Both the position numbers and the translations under genes were made by a program. Below, piece by piece: positions 1 through 8,323 of a stretch of 54,066 nucleotides of DNA (positions are counted from its first letter, which is position 1; each line of letters opens with the position of its first letter). Below the pieces are notes generated by a model, which saw only the letters and a program-made list of their open reading frames with translations, was not told the origin of the DNA and did no database searches. The stretch comes from Oscillospiraceae bacterium (lineage in GTDB: Bacteria; Bacillota; Clostridia; Oscillospirales; Oscillospiraceae). The DNA lies in NCBI GenBank assembly GCA_017538965.1, contig JAFYHU010000040.1, positions 1 through 54,066 on the forward strand. The letters run 5' to 3'.

Positions 1-213
1 GGCGGCGGATGCTGCAAATGCGAAAATCTGCTCGGTGCGGTCAAAGAGGCCGTAGCAGAAAAAGGGATTGAGGCAGAGATTGAGTATATCACCGACATGG
101 CCAAGATTATGGAATACGGTATCATGAGCACCCCGGCGCTGATGATTGAGAACAAAGTGGTTTCGATGGGCCGTGTGCTGAAGGCAAAAGAAGTTGAAAA
201 GCTGTTGGTATAA
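1..213 (+). CDS. thioredoxin-fold redox protein, 3' part (partial)
   Basis: The frame is open from the first base to TAA at 211-213 and gives 70 residues. It begins with a Cys-rich GGCCKC segment and contains the cis-Pro motif STPAL about 40 residues later, followed by the strand IENKVVSMGRV. This is the layout of the small thioredoxin_3 / redox-active disulfide protein family (about 76-80 aa), so only a few N-terminal residues are missing. Such proteins are cytosolic thiol-disulfide exchangers, often beside permeases. The neighbour that would settle its role lies outside the window. Confidence 0.8.
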   Translation, partial: GGGCCKCENLLGAVKEAVAEKGIEAEIEYITDMAKIMEYGIMSTPALMIENKVVSMGRVLKAKEVEKLLV

Positions 214-250
214 ATTAGAGAAGATTACATTATTCTTTTCCCTGGTGTAC

Positions 251-302
251 TTTTTAGGCGTACTTAGCTTAAAAAGTATACTTTTGGGCGTACTTAGGCA
301 TG
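251..302 (+). repeat. 30-bp-period direct repeat, GGCGTAC type
   Basis: Two imperfect copies, 251-269 and 281-302, lie 30 bp apart and share the core GGCGTACTTAG. The second copy matches 9021-9042 at 20 of 22 bases. Both full copies sit directly upstream of a terminator hairpin (310-350 and 9044-9073). Confidence 0.6.
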
Positions 303-306
303 TGAA

Positions 307-362
307 ATGCCCTGAGAGATCTGAACCCCTTGGGTTTGGACATCTCAGGGTATTTTTCATTT
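307..362 (+). terminator. Rho-independent terminator after the thioredoxin-like gene
   Basis: CCCTGAGA at 310-317 pairs with TCTCAGGG at 343-350, with further partial pairing inside, followed by TATTTTTCATTTTT. It lies about 100 bp after the stop codon at 213. Confidence 0.6.
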
Positions 363-501
363 TTGCCTTATTTTATGCAGGTTTCCGGGTTGTGCTTTCG
401 AAAACAGTAATCGGACACGAAAATGAAAAAAGCTTAAAATCAGAAAGAGAAACGAAAAAGCTTTACGATTCGAACCCCCATTGTCCGATCCCACTGGCCC
501 G

Positions 502-625
502 TCAGTCCGCATGTTCACTGTAATAGTCGTGCTCGGCCTGTTGTGGTGTCCGGTATTTATTGTATGCATAGGGCCGATCGGCGTTATAGAAATCCATATA
601 CTCATCCAGTGCCGTTCTGGGAAGA
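502..625 (-). pseudogene. IS3-type transposase C-terminal remnant
   Basis: On the minus strand the frame ending at 502 contains LDEYMDFYNADRPY, then YNKYRTPQQAEHDYY. This is the end of the integrase core of IS3/IS150-type OrfB proteins, where W/Y-I-x-FYN-x-R-x-H/Y is followed by the TP-x-E/Q box. About 40 residues are recognisable; the DDE catalytic part is absent and the frame upstream is unrelated. It is a dead fragment that marks past IS activity at this edge of the accessory region. Confidence 0.65.
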
Positions 626-681
626 CTGCAGTGAAGTGACATGGCTGCGCTCTGAAACGAAGAAATGAGAACAATACAATC

Positions 682-710
682 TTCCAACATCCCGAGTTGT
701 GTGGTATAAT
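682..710 (+). promoter_or_regulatory. candidate sigma-A promoter
   Basis: A TATAAT at 705-710 is preceded by TTCCAA at 682-687 (17-bp spacer). The -35 is weak. It would drive the truncated hydrolase starting at 749. Confidence 0.4.
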
Positions 711-748
711 CTGTCCTTACAACGCGGGATTGTTTTGGAGGTGAGCCG

Positions 749-865
749 ATGCAGTTTCATGAGTTTGCTGAAGAAGAAAAACCGACTCTGCTGATCATGC
801 ACGGCATGCTCTGCGACTGGCGGAAGTTCCGGGAGATCTTGAAGGCTTTGCTATACCGTCTATAA
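749..865 (+). pseudogene. truncated alpha/beta hydrolase (N-terminal 38 codons)
   Basis: An ATG at 749 with a strong GGAGG site 8 bp upstream opens a 38-codon frame. It encodes the first strand and oxyanion loop of an alpha/beta hydrolase (KPTLLIMHGMLCDW, i.e. the HGM box), then stops at 863-865. Family members are 200-280 aa, so this is a 5' stump of a decayed gene. The following bases to 1037 contain another short open frame (ending EAEAKKHLL, stop before the next gene) that I could not assign. Confidence 0.6.
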
Positions 866-1053
866 GATCATGTGATCCACGAAGATCGGTAAGATCTGTG
901 CATCAGATCATGCTCTGAATGCTGTCGGGGAAATGACGGCGTTGAATGAGGATCTGAAAAGGTTTTACATTGCTGCCGGGGCAAGCACTCCGGTCTACCT
1001 GAAGATGGAAGCGGAAGCGAAAAAGCATTTGCTCTGATTGGGGATGGAGGACG

Positions 1054-1911
1054 ATGATAACAACATCGGTATGGACTGAAGGTTTCGAGGGAGTCTTGTA
1101 TCCCGGGAACGGCAGAAAGGACAAAGTCCTGATCGTGATGTCCGGCTCCAACGGCGGCATGAAGCTGACCCGGCAGGCTGCACGCGTCTATCACGAGAAC
1201 GGCTTCCCCTCATTGGCTCTTGCCCTGTTCAAGACAAGACAGACGCCGAAGGATCTGTCCCGTGTGCCGGTGGAGTACGTTGAGAATGCTGTTGTCTGGC
1301 TGAAAAAGCAGGGTTATGTGCGAATCGGCGTCGATGGTATGTCAAAAGGCAGCGAAATGGCGCTCGTTGCCGCGTCCATGTTTCCGGAACTGTCCTGCGT
1401 GATTGCACGGGTCCCGTCCCACTTTGTCAGCGAAGGTCTGTCCGGCAGCGGGAAAAACAAAGGCCCGTCCGGAACCTCCTGCTGGAGTTATCGGGGGATG
1501 GAGCTGTCCTACGCGCCTTATCGCAGCCGGTCGTTCAACCTGTTGAGCGTGCTCCTGAAAGAGAAGGAGCTTCACATCATCTCCTTCAACCGGGATAAGG
1601 ACGTGAAGCCGGAAGCCATCATTCCGATCGAAAGGATCCAAGCGCCGATCCTGCTGCTGTCCTCAAAACACGATGAGGTATGGCCGTCATTCGAAAGCGC
1701 GACCCTGATGGAGAAAAAGCTGACAGAAATCGGCTTCCTTTATCCGCACAGGCACATCGCATTCGAACATATGAGCCACGCCATGCTGACGGAGCTTCCC
1801 CGGATTTATAAGATGGCGTTTCAATCTGAACGGCAGCACCCGAAGGAATGCGAAAGGGATCGGGAGACGTTAAAGAAAGAACTTTTGAACTGGGCCAATG
1901 GAGTTTGGTAA
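1054..1911 (+). CDS. acyl-CoA thioester hydrolase / BAAT C-terminal family protein
   Basis: The 285-residue product is an alpha/beta hydrolase of the BAAT_C (acyl-CoA thioesterase / bile-acid-CoA:amino-acid acyltransferase) type. The nucleophile elbow GMSKG places the catalytic Ser at residue 97; Asp207 (KHDEVW) and His242 (MSHAM) complete the triad. The N-terminal acyl-CoA-binding beta domain of the long forms is absent, as is common in Firmicutes. The predicted role is hydrolysis of an acyl thioester or ester in the cytoplasm; the substrate is unknown. Start ATG follows GGGGATGGAGGACG. It stands among broken genes, so recent acquisition is plausible. Confidence 0.75.
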   Translation: MITTSVWTEGFEGVLYPGNGRKDKVLIVMSGSNGGMKLTRQAARVYHENGFPSLALALFKTRQTPKDLSRVPVEYVENAVVWLKKQGYVRIGVDGMSKGSEMALVAASMFPELSCVIARVPSHFVSEGLSGSGKNKGPSGTSCWSYRGMELSYAPYRSRSFNLLSVLLKEKELHIISFNRDKDVKPEAIIPIERIQAPILLLSSKHDEVWPSFESATLMEKKLTEIGFLYPHRHIAFEHMSHAMLTELPRIYKMAFQSERQHPKECERDRETLKKELLNWANGVW

Positions 1912-1938
1912 ACCCATATATGCCTCAGAAGAAGGCGT

Positions 1939-2199
1939 GTGTATTCAACGTATACAACAAGAAAATCATCAAAGGATTATAAACTCATTTCCGTAGTGGA
2001 TTGTGACCCCCGCTATGATAATGTGCAGGAGCTCTCGGATCTTCCGAAGTTTATTCTCGACGAGATATCAAATTTCTTTCAGAACTATAAAGGTCTTCAG
2101 GGGATTCAGGTTACGACCGGCGAATACCACACAAAAGAAGAAACCCTTGTTATCATTGAAGAATGTAGGCAGAGGTTTCTTGAAAACCGTACGGAATAA
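1939..2199 (+). pseudogene. family I inorganic pyrophosphatase, C-terminal fragment
   Basis: The 86-codon frame, openable only at a GTG (1939), reads DPRYDNVQELSDLP and then LDEISNFFQNYKGLQG. This is the C-terminal third of soluble family I pyrophosphatase (Ppa), including the conserved helix that ends in HFFxxYKxLE. The N-terminal half with the metal-binding Asp/Glu cluster is missing, so the product cannot be catalytic. No ribosome binding site precedes the GTG. I read it as a truncated gene. Confidence 0.7.
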
Positions 2200-2230
2200 T
2201 ACCATTCCATGAAGATGGGAAAGGAATATT

Positions 2231-2896
2231 ATGGCAGGGCTTGAAAAGACAGTAAAGAAAGCGTTTATCAGATATACAAAGAAGCATTACCCGCAGGAAG
2301 CAGAGCGTATCATTGAAAGAGCAGAGGAACTATTTCCAACGCTTTATTCGAAAGCTCCTTTTATAGGCGGAGAAGAAAATCTAATGGCTTATAACTTGGA
2401 CATGATGATCATTGCTGCATCGTTTTATGAGGCATCAGACCACAGGATCAATGGAGAATCATTTCTTGAGATGGGAAAAGAGATCCTGCACAGGTTTGCT
2501 TTTTTACGAAAGATTGTAAATCTGAACCATCAATGGCAAATGAAGATCTTTCGGAATTCAATGTATAGAAGATATGTGCCATACGCAAAACTTGTTGACG
2601 AGAAGCTGTCCCGGGGAGAATGGGGAAACACCTGGCGAGTGGCCATCAATCCCAGAAATACGGACGAGGGTGTGTGCTTTGATCTGATCGGCTGCCCCTT
2701 GGCTGACTATGCAAAAAAGAACGGATATATGGATCTGCTCCCGCATATGTGCGCGATTGATCATCTGGTTCCTGAACTCTTTCACGCAAAGCTAATTCGT
2801 ACACATACCTGTGCTTTGGGAAGTGATTCCTGCGATTATTGGTATGTTGGCGATAAAAGCAGTACAGTGAAGGAGTTTGAGGGGAAAATAGTATAG
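2231..2896 (+). CDS. L-2-amino-thiazoline-4-carboxylic acid hydrolase family protein (copy 1)
   Basis: A 221-residue protein with a helical N-terminal half and the characteristic C-terminal half of the ATC_hydrolase family: FDLIGCPLADYAKKNG, then HMCAIDH, then CDYWYVGD. The named family member opens the thiazoline ring on the route to L-cysteine in Pseudomonas, but clostridial genomes carry many paralogues of unknown substrate. ATG at 2231 has GGGAAAGGA upstream. The next gene is a paralogue only 7 bp downstream, so the pair arose by tandem duplication and is probably cotranscribed. Confidence 0.75.
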   Translation: MAGLEKTVKKAFIRYTKKHYPQEAERIIERAEELFPTLYSKAPFIGGEENLMAYNLDMMIIAASFYEASDHRINGESFLEMGKEILHRFAFLRKIVNLNHQWQMKIFRNSMYRRYVPYAKLVDEKLSRGEWGNTWRVAINPRNTDEGVCFDLIGCPLADYAKKNGYMDLLPHMCAIDHLVPELFHAKLIRTHTCALGSDSCDYWYVGDKSSTVKEFEGKIV

Positions 2897-2903
2897 TACT
2901 GGT

Positions 2904-3620
2904 ATGAAAAACAAGAATTTAGTTACCAGACACGCGAAAAAAGCGCTCCGTGCCTTCATAGAAAAAGAATATGATGCCGGAGCGGATGCTGTATGGAGGA
3001 AAACGATAAAGCAGTATGAGGCATTTGCAAATGAAATGCCGGATTATGGAGGAAAGAAAAGTCCTCACGCAGGGCAGATCAACGATGCTTTAATCCTGAT
3101 CGCTTTCTGCCAGACCGCTCCAAAGCAGTACACGATAGAGGAGCTTGAACCGCTGTCATTTGAGATCTTTATGTCAGCGTTTCATATACTTGGAAAGGTA
3201 ATCTCTGCAAAAAGGAAATGGACTATGGATTTGCTTGGACAGGTATTCAAGAAGTCCATCAAGAAGTTCAATGCGCATGCAAAAACTTATCCGGCAGATT
3301 TCCATGGAACGATCCTGCCATACGATAAGAAACTCGGAGTCGTCAAATACTCGTTTGACCGATGCCCCATCGCAGATTTTGTAAAAAAGAATGGTCTCGG
3401 GAAATGGCTGCCGCTTATGTGTAACTGCGATCACACAGCCTTGAGAAAGATACATGCGGGGTTGATCCGTGAGGGCACCTGCTATACCGGAGAGCACTGC
3501 GATTTTTGCATTGTTCCTGAGGATAATCCGATCATGGATCAGGTTGAACTTGTGAGAAATGAGGATGGCCTGCTGGTCAGCAGAAGAAAAAATGAATTAC
3601 GAAGTAATACATGCCCCTGA
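2904..3620 (+). CDS. L-2-amino-thiazoline-4-carboxylic acid hydrolase family protein (copy 2)
   Basis: The 238-residue product keeps the same signature as copy 1: FDRCPIADFVKKNG, then LMCNCDH, then CDFCIVPED. The two are clearly diverged, so the duplication is not recent. The last 29 bp overlap the start region of the downstream esterase (ATG at 3592), which suggests translational coupling. A third, truncated family member survives at 8900-8986. The true substrate is unknown; the family name should be taken as a domain label. Confidence 0.72.
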   Translation: MKNKNLVTRHAKKALRAFIEKEYDAGADAVWRKTIKQYEAFANEMPDYGGKKSPHAGQINDALILIAFCQTAPKQYTIEELEPLSFEIFMSAFHILGKVISAKRKWTMDLLGQVFKKSIKKFNAHAKTYPADFHGTILPYDKKLGVVKYSFDRCPIADFVKKNGLGKWLPLMCNCDHTALRKIHAGLIREGTCYTGEHCDFCIVPEDNPIMDQVELVRNEDGLLVSRRKNELRSNTCP

Positions 3621-4575
3621 CGGGCAAAAGAACGTCCTGTATAAAGCACTGAGAATGTGTTTTAAGGCATTGAATCTCAAAAAGCTGCTGATCGGAACCA
3701 AAGAGGAGATCCTCGCCCGCGCAGCCAAGATGAATGCGCGGAATCCTTTTGTTCTCCCTGCGGACAAAAAAGCGCACTATTCCGATCATCTAATCCTGGA
3801 TCAATACCATTGTCTGGAGATCGACACGGAGGAGCAGCGCAGGGAGAAAGCCATTCTGTTTGTTTTCGGCGGAGGCATGATCCTGGGCTCTGACAAGGGC
3901 GATATCGGTCTTTCCAGAAAGATCGCGGGGAAGATGGAAGCGGATGTCTGGTTCCCGTATTATCCGATGTGTCATGAACGTGACATGCTTGAAAACGTCC
4001 GGATGATTTTTGCCTGTTACAGGAAGATGCTGGAGTACTACCATCCGGAAAACATCGTATTTCTCGGCTTTTCATCCGGCGGAGCGCTGATCCTTGATTG
4101 CATCACCTATATCAACGAGCGGAATGACTCGGGGGAAGACGTGCCTATGCCGGGCCTGCTGATCGCTGTTTCCCCGGCCAGTATTCCCGTGACACAGGAC
4201 GAGAAGGACCGGCTGCACGAGCTTGACGGCGTGGACGTCATGATCCCGGAATCGTACATGGCGCTGGCAAAAGAGATCATGCTGTGCGGACATGATGTGG
4301 ATGAAAAATACCTGGCAACGGCACACGGGGACTTCCGCAACGCCCCGGAAACGCACCTTTACTATGGAAGCGCAGAAACCGTGTACGCATTTGCGCCGGC
4401 CTACGCGGAGAGCTTCAAAAAAGCAGGAGCAGTGTGTCGGATCCATGTGGGAGAAGGAATGCATCACTGCTATGCGCTGCAGCCTTCCGTTCCCGGATGC
4501 AAGGCGGCGTTCAACGAGATCATGGAGCTGATCAAGGCACATTTTGCCGATCAGGGAAAGGCGTTTCAGAAATGA
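3592..4575 (+). CDS. alpha/beta hydrolase-fold esterase
   Basis: From ATG 3592 the product has 327 residues; an upstream in-frame start at 3559 lies deep in the previous gene and is less likely. The oxyanion loop VFGGGMILG (about residues 91-99) replaces HGGG of hormone-sensitive-lipase-like enzymes. The nucleophile elbow GFSSG puts the catalytic Ser at 161, and MHHCYA near residue 300 supplies the His. It resembles the alpha/beta hydrolase_3 group acting on short-chain esters or acylated small molecules. The stop overlaps the GNAT start (ATGA), so the two are coupled. Confidence 0.75.
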   Translation: MNYEVIHAPDGQKNVLYKALRMCFKALNLKKLLIGTKEEILARAAKMNARNPFVLPADKKAHYSDHLILDQYHCLEIDTEEQRREKAILFVFGGGMILGSDKGDIGLSRKIAGKMEADVWFPYYPMCHERDMLENVRMIFACYRKMLEYYHPENIVFLGFSSGGALILDCITYINERNDSGEDVPMPGLLIAVSPASIPVTQDEKDRLHELDGVDVMIPESYMALAKEIMLCGHDVDEKYLATAHGDFRNAPETHLYYGSAETVYAFAPAYAESFKKAGAVCRIHVGEGMHHCYALQPSVPGCKAAFNEIMELIKAHFADQGKAFQK

Positions 4576-5108
4576 TTGAGCTCAGACCGCTTGCTCCGGC
4601 TGACAGGGAGCAATTTATCCTGGATAATCAAGAGGCCTTCAACTATGGGGCCCTGGAAGAATTCGGCCTAAGGGATGACCACTTCGAAGAGGAAGGCGAG
4701 ATCATCTCCCGGGAGACGATCGAGGCGTCCATCGACGGCGGTGAAGCTTACCGGATCATGCAGGACGGCCTGCCAGTGGGCGGCGTAGTCATCAAGGTAG
4801 ACGGCGAACGCGGAGACCTCGATCTGCTGTTTGTTTCTCCCAAAGCGCACAGCAAAGGCATCGGCTATGCGGCGTGGTGCGCCGTCGAGCATCTGCACCC
4901 GGAAGTGACCGTCTGGGAGACCGTCACGCCGTACTTTGAGAAGCGGAACATCCATTTCTACGTCAACCGCTGCGGTTTCCATATCGTGGAGTTCTATAAC
5001 AGCCACCACCCGGATCCCAATGACCCCGATATGACGGAAGAGCTTGACGGACAGTTCCCGGACGGCATGTTCCGGTTTGAAAAGCGGATCGAAAGAGAGG
5101 AGGGTTGA
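4572..5108 (+). CDS. GNAT family N-acetyltransferase
   Basis: A 178-residue GNAT protein. The acetyl-CoA loop appears as LLFVSPKAHSKGIGYAAW (the Q/RxxGxG/A equivalent is SKGIGY), followed by the strand TVWETVTPYFEKRNIHFY and the typical YVNRCGFH ending. These proteins acetylate amino groups of small molecules or proteins; the substrate cannot be told. ATG overlaps the esterase stop by the ATGA arrangement, and the next gene begins 6 bp downstream. Confidence 0.85.
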   Translation: MIELRPLAPADREQFILDNQEAFNYGALEEFGLRDDHFEEEGEIISRETIEASIDGGEAYRIMQDGLPVGGVVIKVDGERGDLDLLFVSPKAHSKGIGYAAWCAVEHLHPEVTVWETVTPYFEKRNIHFYVNRCGFHIVEFYNSHHPDPNDPDMTEELDGQFPDGMFRFEKRIEREEG

Positions 5109-5114
5109 GTCGCC

Positions 5115-5834
5115 ATGACGATCCTTAACCTCGGTACCCGCGTGGTCAATACCTATCTCATCTCCTCCGGGGACGGGTGGATCCTGATCGACACCGGTTA
5201 CGCAGGCGGCTTTGCGCAATTTCAAAAGATGCTGGAGAAAAACGGCGTCCGGCCGGAAGAGATCAAATATGTCTTTCTGACCCACGCCCACGACGACCAC
5301 GCTGGCTTCTTGAACGAAGTGCTTGCGGCCACGGACGCCGAGGTCATCCTTCATCCCAAGGCCGTCGAGGGGTTGAAGCGGGGGCAGAACTCCTTTGAGG
5401 GCGGCTGCTCGTCCTTCTTGGCCTGGCTGTTCTGTCAGATCCTCGCCCTGTTCGGGCACGGCGAGCATCGCTATCCCCCCATCCGGGAGGAATACCTGAG
5501 CCGTCTGATCCCGATCGGGTCCGAACGCTTCCGGGCGCAGGGCTTTCCCTATGAGGTGCTGGAAACGCCCGGCCATACCGCGGACCATATCGCGCTGCTT
5601 GTCGGTGATGTGCTGTTTTGCGGGGATGCGGCCATGAACGGCTTTCCCAGCCGCAGACGCACGACGATCTGGATCGAAAACCTGCCGCAGTTCAAGCGCT
5701 CGTGGGAGGCAATCATCGAACGGTCTCCGCGCTTCCTCTACCCCGCGCACGGCAAGCTGTTCCCAACGGCGGATCTGAAGAAGTATCTGAGAACGCTGGA
5801 CAGGGTCAAGCTCCGCGCGCTAAAGGAAAACTGA
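5115..5834 (+). CDS. MBL-fold metallo-hydrolase
   Basis: A 239-residue single-domain metallo-beta-lactamase-fold enzyme. The metal motif HAHDDH is at residues 57-62; the remaining ligands are in TPGHT, CGDAAM and PAHGK. The product starts almost directly with the first strand (VVNTYLI), so the chosen ATG, 6 bp after the GNAT stop, is near-certain. It is probably a glyoxalase II-like or lactonase-like hydrolase; MBL enzymes of this size act on varied esters and lactams, so function beyond di-zinc hydrolysis is not assigned. Confidence 0.85.
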   Translation: MTILNLGTRVVNTYLISSGDGWILIDTGYAGGFAQFQKMLEKNGVRPEEIKYVFLTHAHDDHAGFLNEVLAATDAEVILHPKAVEGLKRGQNSFEGGCSSFLAWLFCQILALFGHGEHRYPPIREEYLSRLIPIGSERFRAQGFPYEVLETPGHTADHIALLVGDVLFCGDAAMNGFPSRRRTTIWIENLPQFKRSWEAIIERSPRFLYPAHGKLFPTADLKKYLRTLDRVKLRALKEN

Positions 5835-5869
5835 ATGAATACTGCTGCGTTCAAGAGGGGGAAGAAATA

Positions 5870-6358
5870 ATGATCATCGTCATCGAAAGCGTTGTCCTGT
5901 GCGCAGTCTTCACACTGATGGTATATTTCATGTCTCGCGAACCGATCAAGAGTCTGTACAATTACCCGCCGAAGATCCAGGAGCGGGTCAAGTCGTTGGA
6001 CGAGTATAAAGATAAGATCCCCACACAGAAGAACAAGCTGGCGGCCAAACTCGGAGCGTGCATCTTGTTCGTCGTCGTCCTCAGTCTGATCCTGCGCTAT
6101 GTGAACGGCTGCACGACTTTTCTCCGGGCCTTCGGGACGGGTTTCCTTCTGTGGACCATCGTGAACCTCTGGGACGCGATCGCGCTGGACATCCTCTGGT
6201 TCTGCCATGACCCCCATTTCGTGTTCAAGGGCACGGAAGACATGATTGCCGACTATCACGACTATTGGTTTCACATCAAGGGCTTCTTCATTGGGGAGGC
6301 GCTGGCGTTAGCTGTTTGCGCCCTCGCGGGCCTGATCGTGCAGTTTGTGCTGAGGTAA
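5870..6358 (+). CDS. four-helix integral membrane protein of unknown function
   Basis: I start this gene at ATG 5870 because GAGGGGG lies 8 bp upstream and the first residues form a transmembrane helix. The 162-residue product has hydrophobic segments at about residues 2-20, 62-80, 88-106 and 142-161. Between helices 3 and 4 is the conserved-looking FCHDPHFVFKGTEDM loop. I do not recognise a characterised family. It closes the gene run that starts at 2231. Confidence 0.7.
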   Translation: MIIVIESVVLCAVFTLMVYFMSREPIKSLYNYPPKIQERVKSLDEYKDKIPTQKNKLAAKLGACILFVVVLSLILRYVNGCTTFLRAFGTGFLLWTIVNLWDAIALDILWFCHDPHFVFKGTEDMIADYHDYWFHIKGFFIGEALALAVCALAGLIVQFVLR

Positions 6359-6418
6359 CAGACAGGTAGATTAGAGGTATAACCAAGAGATTAAGCTTAC
6401 ATAATCTATACAATGCCA

Positions 6419-6460
6419 TGGACACCGTTTGGTATCAATACCCTTGTCTGGACACCGTTT
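6419..6460 (+). repeat. direct repeat TGGACACCGTTT, 30-bp spacing
   Basis: Identical 12-mers at 6419-6430 and 6449-6460 lie in the spacer before the gene at 6572. Nothing else recognisable is in this 213-bp spacer. Spaced direct repeats upstream of a gene could be an operator or an insertion scar. Confidence 0.5.
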
Positions 6461-6571
6461 AGCAGTAGGCAGACATAAAAGTAGCCGCTTTTGTCTACCA
6501 GTATATGATGAACCGAAAAACAGAGACTCCTTAACAGATTTGTTACATCAAATGAATGGGAGCGCGGTGAT

Positions 6572-7012
6572 ATGATCGTCCGAAAGTCATCTATATTTCC
6601 AGCCTCTCGGGAAGAAGTTATTACTCGCCTGCAACGGCTGGAAACATTACAGTTTATTGCCGCGCCATACGCGACATTTACTCCTGTAGAGAAGAACACC
6701 GGTTTTTCCTGGAAGGAGGGAGCAACCTCCTCCTATCTTTTCAGACTGTTTGGCTTTATTCCCTTTGGCGTTCATACCATCCGGATCGAGCGGTTCGATC
6801 GGAATGGAATACAGAGCCGTGAGCACAACCGGCATGTTCCCGTCTGGGATCACCTGATCACGCTGGCAGATCTGGGCGAACAAACGAAATATACAGACGA
6901 AGTGGAGATTCATGCGGGCTGGAAGACCGTTTTCATCTGGCTTTGGGCAAAGGCATTTTATGCCCATCGGCAGCGGAAATGGATTCGACTGCTGCAAAAA
7001 AAGAAGCCCTGA
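6572..7012 (+). CDS. SRPBCC-like small protein
   Basis: The 146-residue product has the strand-rich layout of START/SRPBCC ligand-binding proteins: an N-terminal strand FPASREEVITRLQRLETL, a central hairpin, then VPVWDHLITL and YTDEVEIHAGWKT, ending in a long amphipathic helix with WLWAKAFYAHRQRKWIRLL. This is seen in uncharacterised clostridial SRPBCC proteins. Ligand unknown. The ribosome binding site is weak (GCGCGGTG). A short frame from ATG 6979 overlaps its end and runs to 7098; it may be a relic. Confidence 0.55.
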   Translation: MIVRKSSIFPASREEVITRLQRLETLQFIAAPYATFTPVEKNTGFSWKEGATSSYLFRLFGFIPFGVHTIRIERFDRNGIQSREHNRHVPVWDHLITLADLGEQTKYTDEVEIHAGWKTVFIWLWAKAFYAHRQRKWIRLLQKKKP

Positions 7013-7137
7013 TGCTCTGCCGGCTGACGGGAAAAATCACCTGCACGCAGCAGAACATTGCGGAGCAACTGGGGCTTTTGCCGGAACCGGGCATATAACG
7101 ATCATCGTTGAAAGAGGATGCAGCAAAGAGCTGTAAA

Positions 7138-7299
7138 CTGGATCCATATTTGAGATCCTGAAAAAGCATATCGCGGACTGCGAGGAACGGATCTTTGAGG
7201 GATACGGCCACGGGCAGAAGATGATCCGGGAAACCGACGATTATCTGCATGATATCAGAAAGGTTTTGCCGTATGAACAATGCAAGAAAACGCTATAAT
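7138..7299 (+). pseudogene. unassigned gene remnant
   Basis: An open frame without a start codon, bounded by TAA at 7135 and TAA at 7297-7299, encodes a helical 53-residue stretch containing DCEERIFEGYGHGQ and YLHDIRKVLPYEQCKK. The composition is protein-like but there is no ribosome binding site and no recognisable family. I treat it as the tail of a lost gene; it overlaps the 3' end of the hemolysin III gene on the other strand. Confidence 0.3.
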
Positions 7300-7964
7300 A
7301 CGTAAAACAGGATGCAGACGGCCTGCAGCAGGCTGCCCAGGAGGACGAAAACGTGAAAGACGCTGTGGAAGTATTTCCGTTTCTTTCCGATCCCGTAGAG
7401 TACCGCACCAATAGTATAGGCGACGCCTCCCGCAAGCAGCCAGAGAAAGCCTGCTAAGCCGACGGTTTCCATCGTCGGCCGTAGCGCGAGCACGATCAGC
7501 CAGCCCATCACGATATAGCAGACCATCGAGGCTTTGCCGTACTTTTTCAGGTCGATCGCCGTCATGGCGGCCGCGGCCAGACCAAGACCCCATTCGCAGC
7601 CGAAGAGCGTCCAGGCAAGCGCCGGATAAGCCGGCCGGATCGCGACCAGCAGGATCGGCGTATAAGTCCCCGCGATCAGCGCGTAGATCGTGCAGTGGTC
7701 GATCACCTGTATGACCCGCTTGCCGATGTTGTCGCCCAGCCCGTGGTATACGCTGGACATGGTATAGAGCCAGAGCATGGTCAGGGCATAGATGCAGCAG
7801 CCGACGATTGCCCAGGGGTTTCTGTGGTATGCGGACACGATGATTCCGCCGATCAGAACCGGCAGGCTGAGAGCGGCGCCGACGATATGGGTGACCATGT
7901 TCGTGATCTCCTCGCCGCGCGTATAGTCGGGAAGCGTTCTTTCCCGAAGAGGAATTCGATCCAT
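7293..7964 (-). CDS. trhA: hemolysin III family membrane protein
   Basis: A 223-residue protein of the hemolysin III / TrhA family (PAQR superfamily) with seven hydrophobic segments. Signature residues are the early EEITNMVTH, the SSVYHG motif after helix 2, DHCTIY in helix 3, and the terminal helix with FHSVFHVFV, which carries the His pair. Bacterial members are linked to membrane-energy homeostasis rather than haemolysis. ATG 7964 has GGAGG 7 bp upstream; a longer frame to 8018 reads through a terminator and is rejected. Confidence 0.85.
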   Translation of the reverse strand: MDRIPLRERTLPDYTRGEEITNMVTHIVGAALSLPVLIGGIIVSAYHRNPWAIVGCCIYALTMLWLYTMSSVYHGLGDNIGKRVIQVIDHCTIYALIAGTYTPILLVAIRPAYPALAWTLFGCEWGLGLAAAAMTAIDLKKYGKASMVCYIVMGWLIVLALRPTMETVGLAGFLWLLAGGVAYTIGAVLYGIGKKRKYFHSVFHVFVLLGSLLQAVCILFYVL

Positions 7965-7990
7965 GCCGCTGCCTCCTTGAAAAGATTGAG

Positions 7991-8023
7991 AAAGGGTGCG
8001 CTGTATGATACAGGGCACCCTTT
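7991..8023 (-). terminator. Rho-independent terminator between recombinase-like and hemolysin III genes
   Basis: AAAGGGTGC and GCACCCTTT form a 9-bp stem around about 15 nt, followed on the minus strand by CTCAATCTTTT. It ends transcription from the recombinase-like gene. Confidence 0.6.
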
Positions 8024-8041
8024 GTTTGCCGTGATGCGAGA

Positions 8042-8323
8042 TCAGTTATTCTCCATGAGCTTTTTCAGCTCTTTGGTCTCGGCTTCGACGTCCTTCTTCA
8101 TCTGACGGACGGCGTCATGGTGCTCGGCTTCGGCACGGATGCGGTCATGGCGCATTTCGCGTTCGACGTCATGAAGCTCCAGCTTTTCGTCGGCAGTCTT
8201 CTTTATTTCCTTAGCCTCGGCCTTGACCTGCTTTTTCAGCTCGCTGAGATCCTTGCGGCTCTGCTTGGCCGCCTCCTTGATCTCATCTCTGATTTCGCGC
8301 TCAACCTTCTTATAGTCTTTCAT
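8042..8323 (-). CDS. possible internal start: free coiled-coil protein (93 aa)
   Basis: Inside the recombinase-like gene, ATG 8323 is preceded at the right spacing by GGAGG (8331-8336 region). Translation from here would release the Lys/Glu-rich coiled coil alone, beginning MKDYKKVEREIRDEI. The fused reading frame is continuous, so this is an alternative product and not a separate gene. It may instead be a former neighbouring gene fused in frame. Support is only the ribosome binding site and the exact domain boundary. Confidence 0.35.
   Translation of the reverse strand: MKDYKKVEREIRDEIKEAAKQSRKDLSELKKQVKAEAKEIKKTADEKLELHDVEREMRHDRIRAEAEHHDAVRQMKKDVEAETKELKKLMENN

Noticed and set aside
194-523. 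Open frame over the thioredoxin tail and terminator
   Set aside because: No ribosome binding site; crosses a terminator and a transposase relic and has no protein-like pattern.
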